A stretch of 64,000 nt of DNA from contig NC_079502.1 in the NCBI RefSeq assembly GCF_030052815.1, positions 36,076,050 through 36,140,049 of the forward strand, written 5' to 3'. Position 1 is the first letter of the stretch; each line of letters starts with the position of its first letter. The notes beneath the pieces were generated by a model, which ran no database searches, was not told the origin of the DNA, and saw only the letters and a program-made list of their open reading frames with translations. This DNA comes from Hevea brasiliensis. Its lineage: Eukaryota; Streptophyta; Magnoliopsida; Malpighiales; Euphorbiaceae. Made by a program: the position numbers and the translations under genes. Below are positions 50,039 to 62,851 of the stretch, one piece after another.

Positions 50039-51595
50039 TTAGTCTCTGAACAGCTGTGGGTGCTGTCTCCTCATATCCTCTTCAGATACCCAAGTAGCTT
50101 CCTGGCCTAAATGATGGTTTCACAGCACTTTAACTAGCTGTATCTGTTTATTCCTCAGCTGCTTCACCTCATATGCCAGAATTTTTATAGGTTCTTCATC
50201 ATATGAGAGGTCTAGATTTACCTCAATCTCTTGAACTGATAGTACATGAGATGGGTCAGATCTGTACCTCCTTAACATGGACATATGAAAGACACTGTGT
50301 ATCCTTTCTAGCTCTGGAGGTAATGCTAGCTGATATGCCAAAGGACCCACTCTTTCTAGAACCTCATATGGTCCGATGAAACGAGGACTCAGTTTCCCCT
50401 TTCTGCCAAATCTCATAATCCTCTTCCAAGGAGAAACTTTGAGGAATACCTTATCACCCACTGCATATTCAATATCTCTTCTCTTCAGATCAACATAGGA
50501 CTTCTGATGGTCTGATACAGCCTTGAGTCTATCTCTAATCAATTTGATCTTTTCCTCTGTCTGCTGAACAATTTCTAGCCCAATCATTTTCCTTTCACCA
50601 ACTTCATCCCAACATAAGGGAATTATGCACTTTCTGCCATACAAAGCTTCATATGGAGGCATCCCAATGCTTGATTGGTAGCTATTGTTATAAGAAAACT
50701 CAATCAAAGGCAAGTGTGTATCCCAACTACCTTCAAACTCAATCACACATGCCCGTAGCATATCCTCCAATATCTAAATTACCCTTTCGGTGGCCATGCA
50801 TGCGTGGGTGGAATCTTTGTCTTTGAAGTTCAATCTAGTTCCTAGGGCTCTTTGAAAACTACCCCAGAATCTAGAAGTGAACCTAGGATCTCTGTCAGAT
50901 ACAATCGATACTGGCACTCCATGTAGTTTTACAATTTCATATATGTACAATCTGGCCAATCTTTTCAGGCTATAGTCCATCCGAACTGGCAAAAAGTGAG
51001 CAGACTTGGTCAGTCTGTCAACTATAACCCATACTGCATCATGACTATTCTGTGTCCTCAGAAGTCCCGTAATAAAATCCATAGTTATCCGTTCCCATTT
51101 CCACTCTGGTACTGGTAATGGATGTAACAAACCAGCTAGAACTTGATGTTCTGCCTTTACTTGCTGACAAGTTAGGTATTTGGAAACAAATTTAGCTATA
51201 TCTCTCTTCATACCCATCCACTAGTAATGCTCTTTCAGCCCTTTGTACATTTTAGTTCCACCAGGGTGCATAGCAAAAGGAGACTCATGTGCTTCCTTCA
51301 TAATGATCTGTCTCAATTCCGCATTACTAGGAATGCACATTCTGCCCTGATGTAGCAATAAACCATTATCTCTCACAGAGAATTCAGGTTTCTTGCCTTG
51401 CTAGACTTCTTTCAGTAGCTTCTGATATTTATTATCACTCTGAGCAGTCATTCTGATCTGATCAATCAACAGTGGCTGTACATGCCATGCAACTACTGTC
51501 TGTCCCTCATCACCAATCTCTAAACTGGCAAGTTGTGCTTTTAATTCATGTATCATGGACAAAGGAGAAACTCTGAGACTTGCCATAGTCTTGCG
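50039..51595 (-). pseudogene. pol: Element C integrase and chromodomain
   Basis: The same order as G1: zinc-binding domain, catalytic Asp in MDFITGL, Asp in SDRDPRF, and Glu in a TERVI context. The GPY/F region and chromodomain end HPQLFRD at the stop 50041-50039. Breaks include TAG at 51403-51401 (G1 has CAG), TAG at 51223-51221 (G1 has TGG), and paired indels that garble the stretch before the catalytic Glu ([10 protein letters not shown] at about 50820). TAG at 50776-50774 (G1 has CAG) and TGA near 50118 inside the chromodomain complete the list. Confidence 0.92.
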
Positions 51596-52999
51596 ACTTA
51601 AGGCGTCAGCTACTACATTTGCTTTCCCTGGCTAATAGTCTATTAAGCAATCATAGTCTTTAATCAGTTCTAACCATCTCCTCTGCCTCAAATTCAATTC
51701 CTTCTGGGTACCTAAGTACTTCAAGCTCTTGTGATCTGTGTAAATGTAACATTTCTCTCTATACAATTAGTGTCTCCAGATCTTTAGAGCAAAAACAATA
51801 GCTGCTAGCTCCACATCATGTGTTGGGTAGTTCCTCTCATACAGTTTCAGCCGGCGTGATGCACAAGCAATGACATTCCGATCTTGCATCAGTATACAGC
51901 CTAACCCATTATGAGAAGCATCACTATAAACTGTGTATTCTTTACTCGAAGTGGGTAAAAAAAGGACTAGAGCTTCAGTTAAACACCTCTTCAACTTATT
52001 AAAACTCTGCTGGCATTTATCTGTCCACTGAAATTTTATATCTTTTTGAAGCAGCTTGGTCAGTGGAGAAGATAACATAGAAAACCCTTTCACAAACCGG
52101 CGGTAATATCCAGCTAAATCCAGAAAACTGCAAATTTCTGTGATATTCCTGGGCGGTTTCCAATTAAGGATAGCTTCTACCTTGCTAGAATCTACCTTGA
52201 TCCCTTCAGCTGACATAACATGTCCTAAGAAGGAGATTTCTTTCAGCCAAAATTCACATTTTGATAATTTGGCGTATAGTTGTTTCTCCCTTAAAGTCTG
52301 CAGTACAATCCGCAGATGTCTGTCATGCTCCTCTGCATTCCTCAAATATATCAAAAAAGCAGCTGGTCGAGATATGGTCTAAAGATAGTGTTCATCAGAT
52401 CCATAAAAGCAGCTGGAGCATTTGTTAACTCGAATGGCATTATGAGAAACTCATAGTGGCCATACCGAGTTCTGAAAGCAGTTTTTGGAATACTCTGCTC
52501 TTGCACCTTCAACTGATAATAATCAGATCGCAAATCAATTTTGAAGAATACAGCTGCACCCTTCAACTAATCAAACAGATCATCAATGCGAGGCAATGGA
52601 TATATGTTCTTTATTGTCACCTTATTCAACTGCCGATAGTCAATACATAAGCAGAGAGTACCATCTTTCTTCTTAACAAACAATACTGGCGCTCCCCAAG
52701 GTGACACACTAGGGCGGATGAAGCCCTTTTCAAGTAGTTCTTGCAACTGTGCCTTTAACTCCTTCAACTCTGCTGGTGCCATTCTGTATGGTGTTATGGA
52801 GATTGGATCCACACCAGGCATGACATTAATTTCAAACTACACCTCTCTTTCTGGAGGTAATCCTAGCAATTTATCAGGAAACACATCTGAAAAGTCATAT
52901 ACTGTAGGGATGTCCTCAATGCTGGACTCCCCACTTAGGTGTCTACCACATGTGCCAAGTATGCTTCACACCCTTTCTGATCATTTTTCTTGCTAATGC
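51596..52999 (-). pseudogene. pol: Element C reverse transcriptase and RNase H, active site lost
   Basis: The RT start ([13 protein letters not shown], then FVKKKDGT and CIDYRQLN) is clear at 52821-52567. A TAG at 52569-52567 stands for the expected Gln, and the frame continues to YLDQ near 52360. There about 25 bases are missing compared with the family, removing the [YF]xDD active site. The frame resumes at [10 protein letters not shown] (52330) through the RT thumb region and RNase H ([10 protein letters not shown] and [10 protein letters not shown]), with stops at about 51766 and 51645. Upstream, the link from protease is frameshifted near 52945. Confidence 0.9.
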
Positions 53000-53400
53000 A
53001 GCCGAAATGACGTTTGATGGCAATAGCTGCCTCTCGCCATATATTACCACATCACTGTACTGAGGGAGACCAAAAGTGATTGTCTTCAACCTACAGTCAA
53101 TCATGGCATGATGCCTGGCTAACCAATCCATGCCCAAGATGATATCATAATCTCCGAAGGGCATTTCAATGATATCAGATAGAAAAGTATGTCCTTGGAT
53201 TACCAAAGGACAATCCCTATACATTCTATTAACCTTGACCTCTTGTCCTAACGGACTTGTTACTAGCACCTCAAAGTCCATTTTTGTACATGGAACAGCA
53301 ATGCAATCAATGATGCTAGCACTCACATAAGAATGGGTAGAACCCGGATCAAATAACACAAACACATCTTGATTAAAAGTTGAGAAGGTACCAGCCACAA
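53000..53400 (-). pseudogene. pol: Element C aspartic protease
   Basis: An open frame (53398-52943) holds the protease with LFDPGSTHSYV near 53340 and the conserved DIILGMDWLARHHAMIDC near 53110. This is the same domain that survives in fragments in element A. The frame is open through the domain, but no start or continuous gag frame feeds it. It would process the Gag-Pol polyprotein. Confidence 0.88.
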
Positions 53401-54639
53401 CATCAGATGTCTCATTGCATAGACTCTAACTAGAGCACTGTCTTGCTCTGATTGTTTCACTGTGCCTTGGCTGCCTGCTGGGTTACCTCTACCCTTGCCT
53501 CTACCTCTGCTGGGTGGTTGTGAATCTCTGGTGACAAGGCTCTGAACTGACCCTTCTATAGTAATAGGAGGTGGCCCAACTCTGCGAGTACTGGTGTAGT
53601 CCTTGGCAAAGTGTCTTGTGCCTCCACAGTTATAACAGGCTCCAATAGCCTTATAGCACAACCCACCATGATTTCTTCCACAAGTTTCACATTGGCGGGG
53701 AGGGTAGGAACCTCTGGTACTCTGCTGACCAGATAGAGGAGGTTTTTGTCCTGAATATCTTCCCCTACCAGACTTCTTACCATCCCTGTTGTGTCCCCCA
53801 TGGTTCTTCCTCTTTCCAGCAGGACCACTGGAACTCTATTCTACTGACTTTCCCTATTGCTCTGTCTTCTCTGATTTCTTTTTCTCTGGGGCTGCTTCAG
53901 ATTCAATTCTTTCTAACTCTAGTGCTTGAGAAATAAGTTAAGAGAAGTTAGTATGTTTGAATTTGACCACTTGTAATCTGATACTGGGCTTTAAGCCGGT
54001 TTCAAACCTTTTACATATCACCTTGCTGGTAGCAAGTAGACTTACTGCATAATGGCTTAGGCGAGAAAATTCCCTTTCATATTCAGCCACCGATCTACTC
54101 CCCTATTTCAGACTTAGGAACTCTTACAATTTCTGATCCACATAAGCATCAGGGACATAGTTTTGTCTGAACTCCCTGAGAAAGTCATTCCATGTTAGCA
54201 CTGCAGGTTCTACCAGATTGTGGGGAATGGTTTTCCACTAGTCATATGCATCCCCCTATAGCAGAGACACTGAATATTCAAATCTGAGCTCCTCTGTACA
54301 ATATAGCTTCTTGAATACCCTATCCACTCTCTCTAACCACTGTTCTTCCTCTAGAGGATCTGTCGTCCCCTTGAACTCAGTAGCCCCATATTTCATCAAT
54401 TTATCATACTGCCTAGCAGAAGACTATGGTTGTACCACTGGTGTCTGTAGTGGGACTTGAGTAGGCACATTACCAGCCATTTGTTGGAACATTGCAGCCA
54501 TCTGCTGAGCGAACTGAGTAGGAAACTACGGTACTGAAGGGACTGATGTGGCTGAACCACTGACATTGTGTAGGGCTGGGGCATCCCTTTGTACCTCAGC
54601 CTCTATAGATTGATCGACTGAATGATCACCCTCTTCCAT
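53401..54639 (-). pseudogene. gag: Element C gag with many TAG stops
   Basis: The likely ATG is at 54639-54637 (MEEGDHSVD), shortly after the primer site. The retrotransposon gag domain (TDPLEEEQWLERVD, then VPDAYVDQKL) is readable in one frame. It has stops at 54528, 54426, 54258, 54240, 54126, 54105, 53940, 53856 and 53838 (highest base of each codon). Seven are TAG and two TAA. Those that can be compared with the gag consensus fall where Gln is expected. A zinc knuckle near 53630 reads CYNCGGTRHFAKDY, with the last Cys changed to Tyr. Confidence 0.9.
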
Positions 54640-54808
54640 AGTCAATGTGAGGATCTTAGACTTCCTGAACAAATAACATAAGGAGATTTTCTCCTGTTAA
54701 TGCATATTTATAATGTAATGTACTATATATATCAAATAATGACAATGAGCAGTTGTACTATGAAGAAAAAATATTCAAATTACAGGTGAAAATAGAATTT
54801 AAAAACTT

Positions 54809-54820
54809 GCTATGATACCA
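54809..54820 (-). other. Primer binding site of C
   Basis: The reverse complement TGGTATCATAGC matches initiator tRNA-Met except for one base (G to T). It lies 8 bp from the LTR. Confidence 0.85.
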
Positions 54821-54828
54821 CTGAAATA

Positions 54829-56155
54829 TGTCACACCCTACTCCTCTGTAAGGCATAACATGATCCCGTAGTATACCTAATGAATTACCAACTTTGTCTA
54901 CTGATAACCCATTAAATACACTACAAGGGATTTTAAAACTTTTCTTACTTCTTTTTACAGTGGTGAGCACTATTTACAGGTGTTAGAATTTTTTTGAACT
55001 GAAATGAAATAACTAACACATATGAATTATTAGGAATTTCTGTAAAAATTTTAGCGGAATGCCATTGGTATTTTGAATAAAACAGTTCTTTAAAAACCTG
55101 TAAAAAGCACTTCAAATATATTTTTCAATCTCAAACTCCAACATTTAATCAACACAATATGTTTCTCAACTCAAATCCACAATAATTTTTCAATATTTCC
55201 AAAGGCTGAAATAAAAGAAATATAGTACAAATTTTACAAGCCAAAATAATTCACAATTTATTTTACAACTTCAACGTACAATTTTAATTTACAACTGCTC
55301 AAAACCAAGAACACTATATACGTACAGTGAACATGAATTACAATACAAAATGCAGAATATGGTATACTCAATATACCCGATGATCTCTCATTGAAGCACT
55401 AGCAGCCTAGTCTGCTGCCCTGTCAGTCTGTCTACTTGCGACAGCAATGAAAAGCTATCGCTGAGCCAATGTCTCAGTGGTGCACAACATTAATCAAATA
55501 CAACTTTAAATCACAAATTTTAAGTCATATAAATAGTGGATACTTAAAACTATAGTTAAATTCAAAGACAATGAATGTCATAAAGAATTTAAACTCCATT
55601 TCACAATATCATAATAAATCTCAATAAGTCAAAATATGATTAAATTCAAAAGACAGTGAATGTCAATAAGAATTTAAACTCTATTTCACAATCTCACTAT
55701 ACATATAAATAAATCACACACAGCATGTTCCAAAGTTCAATTCGTCCCAAGAGCCGATGGCTAGTGAGGAATTCAATTTGTCCCAAAAGTCGATGGCTAA
55801 TAAGGAATAACATAGCTAGCTAGCAAAAATATGAGTACTCATTCTATTCATCCTCAATAGGCACACACCTGAACACTTCAGCCAGAGAGGGAATTCAATT
55901 TGTCCCACTAGATAAGCTAGCAAGGAATTCAATCAATATACATGATAGCTGTGGTTTCAAACCATTTACAATACTTTTCAATCAATAAGTATCCATCAAA
56001 TATCATTCAAACAACTTTTTACAGTTTCAAACCATTTACAATGCTTTCCAAGCAATAAGTATCCATTCAAACTCATTTCCACAATTTAAAACAATAATAT
56101 AGAAATAGTCATAATTTATTTAATTGAAAATTCAAAAGAAATAAATGTTGTGCAC
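54829..56155 (-). repeat. C 5' LTR, first part
   Basis: It starts TGTCACACCCTACTCC and matches 42314-43640 closely. It is cut inside the palindrome TTGTGCACAA by solo LTR F. Confidence 0.93.
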
Positions 56156-59100
56156 TGTCACACCTTACCCCTCTATAAGGCATAACATGATCCCGTAGAA
56201 TACCTAATGAACTACCGAACTTCACCTACCGATAACTCATTAAGTACCCTACAAAGGATTTTAAAACAATTTATTTACTTTTGACAAGTGGTGAGCATTT
56301 TCTAATAGGTATTTAAAACATTTGATTAAAAGTAAATCTAGTTAATATTTTTGGTCCATTTTAGTTTTTCGTAAATTGTATAAAAATTTTGACAGAGTTT
56401 TGTCTGTATTTTGAGATACCAGTTCTTCAAATACCTGTAAAAAGCACTTCTACAATTTTTTTTCAACAACTACTTCAATTTCACAATCAAACTCAATCCA
56501 TTTTAACAACTCCACAATCATTTCAATCAATTTCTCAAGTTCAAAATTCAATAATCCTCAAAATACTAGCAATACATTTCATTCAAATTAAATAAAATAG
56601 TTCCACTCATATTTCATTAGAGACAAAATAATTTATATTCATCATACTAGAAATTTACATTAAGAAAATCCAAACTAAAATTTATTACAACTTTATACAA
56701 ACTTTGTACAAGCTGCTCAAGACTGATTTTACATGTCCATATAATTACGTGCAATACATATATCAAAATGAATATTTACAGTCAGGGTATAAATTATACC
56801 CGATAACTTCTAGCAGGTAGCTCCCTTGTCCTCAGCAGCTCAATCTGCTGCTCCTCTAGTCTATATATATGTGACAGCATACAAAGCTATCACTGAGTGA
56901 TGAACTCAGTGGTGCACAAACTAATAATTTAAAACTTAATACAAATTATGCTTAACAATTCATAACAAATAGAATTTTAAAATTTCTAAATTTTTCAAAA
57001 ACCATGACCTTCAGAAATCAACATTTTCATTCATGCAAATTATTCATTTGAATAACATTTTGATCAAATAGTAATTATTTAGTTACATTACTTTTAAATT
57101 CCGAAACAATACAAAAATTTTTTGAATCATTGACAAATTATTTATTTCAATCACAATTTATCAAATCATGCATAATTTAAAGGGCGTTGCCAACAATACA
57201 CACAGTCGAACTCATGACCCAAAATTCAAATAGATGCTGTGTTGTACACCATGACATTCACATTCTCCTAATAACCGAGGCTAAAAGGGAGAAACAAAGA
57301 CTAGCTAGTATATATGAGTACTCATTCACATCATTCCCCAACTGGCAAGCCAGAGAGGAAGAAACTCGTCCCATCAAGTGGAGGAGTTATCTCACTAGAT
57401 AAGCTAATGAGAATTCACAACATATTTTGTCATGTCAACTGTGGTTTCAAATCATATTCAAAACAATTTCTATTTACAAAGTATTTACAAATCAACATAT
57501 TTAATCATCATAAATTCATGCTCAAGGTTGGCAACACATCAACTTAAAATTTACAATCCTCAAAACAATTCAATAAATCCTTAAATGCATAAGAAAATTT
57601 ATATTCAAATTATACAATTTCATTCAATAAGTTAAAATTCTCAACACAATAAAATCATAAATCATACAATAAATTTATTTCAAATCAATTTGGAATTGAA
57701 AGATAACAAAAGTGTTAGTTGTGTACAAACCTCAAGCGAGTCGCCTCTTGGCCTTGACTTGGTTCCTCGGGTTCTTTCCCGGTATTCTTTCCAACTGAAA
57801 CACACAATTTTATAGTGTTTTAGTACTAGAACTTAAAATAAATCCAAAATAAATTTAGCTTCACTTTTACCTAGCTCTAATGCGCTTAACTCGACGTTTT
57901 TGAAATTGTGTGTTTCGGGTTACTATTCACTACACTATTCAAGTCAATTTGTTGACTTTCTAAGGCTTAATAGGTATGGGAACTCCAACTTCACCCACAT
58001 ACCACATTTTGGTCACTAAATTTGTTGGTTTTGGTCATTTTCTCAAAACTTAGGTATTTTAGGCAAAATTGCCAATTTTCAGTTTTGGAGTCCTAAGTTG
58101 CACTATTTCATTGGTCCTTTTACTGTTGGAATTTGGCAAAACTTTCTCCATAGAAAATGTTTCCTATTGTCTTAAGTTTATTCTCCTTTTTGAATCACTC
58201 CAATTGGAGTTTTGTAGCTCAAGTTATAGCCAAAATACAGTTACTATTCATGCTGCAGAATTTATTTCTGGCAGATTTATTGATCCAAATTCGTTCAGCA
58301 ATTTGATCAAGTTAAGTCCATAATTTAGTCTAATTTTCTTCATATGAAATGTTCTACTATGTCTTAGGTTTCCATCGGTTCAAGAATCACCTAAATCGGA
58401 GTTTTCTAGAGAGAGTTATAGCCATTGAAACTTTACTATTTATGTGGTAAATCTGCAGTTTTGCAGATTCAGTGAGTCAACTTTGCTCACTAATTTGATT
58501 GGGTTAATGGAAAAATTTGGGTTGGTGTTATCCATGAAAGTTTTAGGTCTATATCTCATCTAACCACTGATAAAATTTCAGGTCATTTTGACCTGCCTAG
58601 CTCGAGTTATGACCCAAACACGATTACTATTCATGTGTACTGTTCATACTGCAGATTTTCAAGTTTGGTCAGTTTGTTCACTAGGTTTTAGTCACTTTTT
58701 GGGCATGCTTCCTAAATGAAAATTGTCTCATTTAGTGCCTATTTTCAGTCCCAATTGGTCCCATACCAATTGGACTTGTAAAATTTCATTTTTGGTCCTT
58801 CAAAGTTGACTTTTGGTCATGGTGCATACCCAATCCGAATTTGGCTTTTACTTTAACACTCCTAACACACCTCCTTAGGTCACAATTGACCATTTCTTTC
58901 CTTAAACTATGTCAAAGACATCATTTAGCACTTCTTCACATTTTTTGTCTCTAAATCCTAATGTTCAAAACCCTAATTCATGTCATTTGTTGCATTTATC
59001 TAATTAAACACTTATAAACATGCTCCCTTAACTCAATTAAGCTTCCTAACATGTTTAGCTCAAACAAATTTATACTTTTTCCAACCAAACCCTAGCTGTC

Positions 59101-60108
59101 CAAAATTCTATATAATCCCTCAACAAATTTTCATTCCATTTGAAGTTTATTTACAAGCTCAATAAGTTAGAAATGTAAGAATCAAACTCAAATTATCAAA
59201 TTTGATTACTAACCTTTTATGTAGAATTTCTTTTTCTTCAAAACTTCTTCCTTTCTTTTTCTTTTTGTTGTCAAGCTCCTTCCCAAGTGACTAGAACAAG
59301 TTTTTGTGAAGCAAGTATGGGAAAAGTTGAGGTTTAGTGAGGGTTTCAAAGCTTGAAGACAACTTTAATGGAGGAATTTCTATGGAGATGAGAGGGAGAG
59401 GGAAAGTGACATTTTCAAGAAGACCTTTATCTCTTTTTTTTTTTCTTTCCATTTGTTTTGTTTTTATCCTTATGGAAGACCCAAAAATCCCAATTAAATA
59501 AATATATTAAGTATTGTTTTTATGGCATCATGCATGAAGTCATGCATGATGTCATCACCTTTTGACTTTTTCATTTTCATTTTTTTCTATTTATTTTTCT
59601 ATTAGTTCTTTAATTTAATTCTCAATTCCAAAATTTTCTTTTCTCTGATTTTGTTTGACAATTAGGTTAGGAGTCAGCTCTCGGGGTCAATTGACCAAAT
59701 TGCCCCTCGCCAGTTCATCCTGGTTTGCAAATAATTAAATATTTCTTCCGGCTCCCTGACCTAATTATTTGATTGACTTAACAGTTCTTTTTTGTGATTT
59801 TCTCTTTTCCACTGTGTTCATAAGGGTCCTAAGGACTGCGGCGTCACATTTTATGGTTCGAAATTTGAGCTTAAATTGACTTCGCAGTCGTTCTCGAGGA
59901 GGTCACCCATCGCTATGACTCTCGGCTCGTTTAACTTCTTATGTTCTATTTTTCTTATTTATACTTAACTAATTGGCAATTACTAATTATTTGTGTTTAT
60001 GGCTTATTTAGTTGTCTTAAGTATGGTTCTAATCCCCTTAATTGTATGGACTGACGCCGGCCACCAGAATAATGAAATATACCAGGCTATACAAATAGGG
60101 GTGTTACA
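56156..60108 (-). mobile_element. Solo LTR F (gypsy), target duplication TGCAC
   Basis: It starts TGTCACACCTTACCCC and ends GGGGTGTTACA. It is 3953 bp long, with TGCAC on both sides (56151-56155 and 60109-60113). There is no internal region. Its outer half matches K and its inner half matches H, with the AGCCAGAGAGG-type block near 57350. No coding frame is supported. Confidence 0.95.
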
Positions 60109-60113
60109 TGCAC

Positions 60114-62485
60114 AAACCTCTGATAACTGTCTCTTAGCTCTGACTCAGTGTTTTCTTCCCTTTCCCTGAGTCTTTGCTAACTGAGAAACACAATTTGAAG
60201 TGTTTCAGCACTCATTTAAACTGTCTCTAAGAATAAGGCTTAACACTTAGTTTATTGAATTCTATTATTTCCTTAGTCAATCTAAGATGTTGAACCGCGA
60301 TGCAGTCTAGGTGAATTAGGTTTTAATGTTACCAATATGTCACATTTGTAGCCTTTTAGGGTTGGTACATGTTACCCAATTCATTTTCAAGTATTTTGCG
60401 TTTTATTACAATTTGTCGGATTCTGATATAACAATTTGACCTAGTCGGATGACCTAGTTCCCTCGGTTTTCGGGTTTCGGTTAAAACTACAAACTTGTAG
60501 ATCTATGTCTTATTGAACACGGGGAAAATTTTCAAGTCATTCTGAGTTATGTAGACCAAGTTATGGTCATTTTACGATTGCTGGTCAGAATGTACCAAAA
60601 TTGGTCACTTTAGGTCATTTTAGGTCAATTTTGGTTCGGCCAGTTTTTGGACCCGAATTTGTGCAAGCTATTTGACTTGCTTATGGTCTTTAGTGTCTTC
60701 ATAAGACTTGTAGATATATGTCTAAACTATTCATGGTAAAAATTTCAGGCCAATTGGACCTTTTTTGAGTGAGTTATGGCCAAAACATCAACTGCTGCCC
60801 AAATGGTCAATTTTCAGGCCTTAAATGCACTAATCCGGATTTGGTCATTTTTCAAGTTACCTTCCAAGCAGAATTTTGGTAAGATTTCTTCATGAAAGTT
60901 GGCACTTTTTGTGCCTAGTTTCACCTCCAATTGGTCTCATACCAAGTGGAGCCACACACTTAAGGTTCTAAGCCCAAAACATAAACTGCCCTATTGTATT
61001 TTGTTCATCACTCATCAAAGGACACATTTAACATTACCAAGTTACACACTCATGCCAATTCTGTTTTGTACCACAACATAAACACATTTCACAACACACT
61101 TTTGATCATTTAGGCAGCTTATAACCACACTCAATATGCACATTATAGTTCAGAATTTACCAAGTCCAAATTACACACAATTTAACTATATAATATGGCT
61201 CATGTACATGTCCAAACTCAAACTCTTATACACATATACATGCTGCCTTAACAAGTACAATAATTCAACAATAATATTCCATAAACCAAACCATGAAGCA
61301 ACATATTTTGGTCCACACTTCACATTGCCGAATTCTACCTCTCCTTGAATTAATTTCCAAGCTTCCAAAATCAAGTGTACTTTCACATATACTTAGTATA
61401 CATCACCCAATTTATTCCTACACATATAAACACTTCATCAACACTTTAATATACCATTTACATACAAGGATAAACTGTTCTTAAGGAGTTTCTATGGCTG
61501 CCAAAAATATACATCTCCCTTAAAACATCAAACTCCAAAAATCCTTCCACAATTCAACTACCCATAACACCCACACAAACTTTAATGAAGCAAGCATCAA
61601 AAATATCTACTTACCAGTTTGGAAACTCTTTAAAACCTTGACTAAACTTGATCTTCTTGCTGCCTATCTACTGCCTAAGTGGTGTAGAGCAATTTTAGTG
61701 AAGGGAGCTTATGGAAAAATGGTTTGGATCATGCTTGCATGAAGCTTCAAGGTGGACAGCAATGGAGGTTCTTCTCTCTTCCATTTTCGGCTGGGTTTTG
61801 AGAGGTTGAAGAAAGTGAATTTCTACTGTCCAAAATGAAGATTAATGGTCCACTTTAGGTGTTAATGGACCACTAAGTGGAGATTTAAGTATTTAATATT
61901 CTAAAGATTTCAAATTCCCCATTTAACTTCCATTCTTTTGCTATTTACGTTAGGTACCACCAATTTAATTTTTCATGAGATTTTCCAAGTGTAATATCAT
62001 TTATTTTTAATGGACATTTAGGTCAAAAGATAACTCGGGGTGTCAAATGACCACAATGCCCCTGTTCGGGTTGCATTCCCAATTTTTTGGTAACACCGGG
62101 TTTTGTCCGTTTTCTCAATTTCTCACTTTTCTTTGTACTAATTAATTAATTTTGTTTTATATTTCTAATGGTATTTATACTTCAATAGATGTCTATTTAA
62201 GTCTTAAAAATATTTTCCAGGGTTCCCCGCGGTCCAAGGCTAGTCAACGGTCCACGCCGCGACTTCCCAGTGCGGTCACCCATCACTAGGGTTCTCAGCT
62301 CGTTTAACTTAGTTACATTTCATTACTATTATTTTTTCTTTGTTTTTCTTGTATTTTTTTTTCTTTGTATTTCATTATTTTATGTCTCCTCATTCATATC
62401 TAAGTGTAGTTTCTAGGCATCCTAGCTGTCCGGACAACACTGGTCACAGGAACAGTAGAACGCACTACCGAACTTAGGGGTGTTA
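60114..62485 (-). repeat. C 5' LTR, second part
   Basis: It resumes at AAACCTCTGATAACTG, as at 43646 in the 3' LTR, and runs to GGGGTGTTA next to CTTTT. The region 61316-61330 is the uninterrupted version of the D insertion site. Confidence 0.93.
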
Positions 62486-62851
62486 CTTTTGGTTATTCCA
62501 CAACTGGACCTTGGTGGCTTCTGTTCTGATGATCCGCCTCTATTATATCCCTGAGCTCGGGGTCCCTCAAATTCTTTTCGCTTTACCAATTGAATATTCG
62601 AGCTCTGACCCATAGGTTTCTCCCTCTTTTCTATTTCACACTACCCTTGTGGGGTTGGGTTTGTGCTTGAGCTTAAGCTGACAGAGTATCAGCCATTTAT
62701 TGAAAGAAAGAGACCATTTACTGGGCCATTTGTATGGTAATTTGTACCGGTGAAACTGGTACAGTCGGGTCTTCGACACGCTGAGGAGTTAGGGCTCCCC
62801 TTGTGCCTCAACTCTAACTAGTTGTTCTACTACTTTATCTCCTTCTTCCAT
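62486..62851 (-). pseudogene. E1 gag N-terminal part
   Basis: The ATG is at 62851-62849 (MEEGDKVVEQ), similar to the gag start of C. The frame is broken within the first 25 codons, and TAA codons follow near 62700. Most of the central gag domain is missing compared with C. The last part (SEQKPPRSSCGITK) is open and joins in frame to the zinc knuckle at 42311 across element C. Confidence 0.82.

Larger units (their letters stand above)
42312..62485 (-). mobile_element. Gypsy chromovirus C, both LTRs and interior, target duplication CTTTT
   Basis: A reverse element with its 3' LTR on the left (42312-44872 plus 48850-49991, 3703 bp without insert). The interior is 49992-54828, and the 5' LTR is on the right (54829-56155 plus 60114-62485, 3699 bp without insert). 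CTTTT at 42307-42311 and 62486-62490 flanks it. The outer ends have eroded: the left starts AGCGACACACC, and the right ends GTGTTA without CA. Gag, protease, RT, RNase H, integrase and chromodomain are all present in order, but dead. Each LTR carries a later solo LTR. Confidence 0.93.

Noticed and set aside
53838..54528. Many TAG codons, considered as programmed readthrough or a changed genetic code
   Set aside because: Frameshifts and deletions are present in the same element, and relatives use CAG at the positions that can be compared. Mutational decay is the simpler explanation.
62422..62613. A 63-codon reverse frame crossing 62485
   Set aside because: It runs from E1 gag into the C LTR; the tail is not a natural product.
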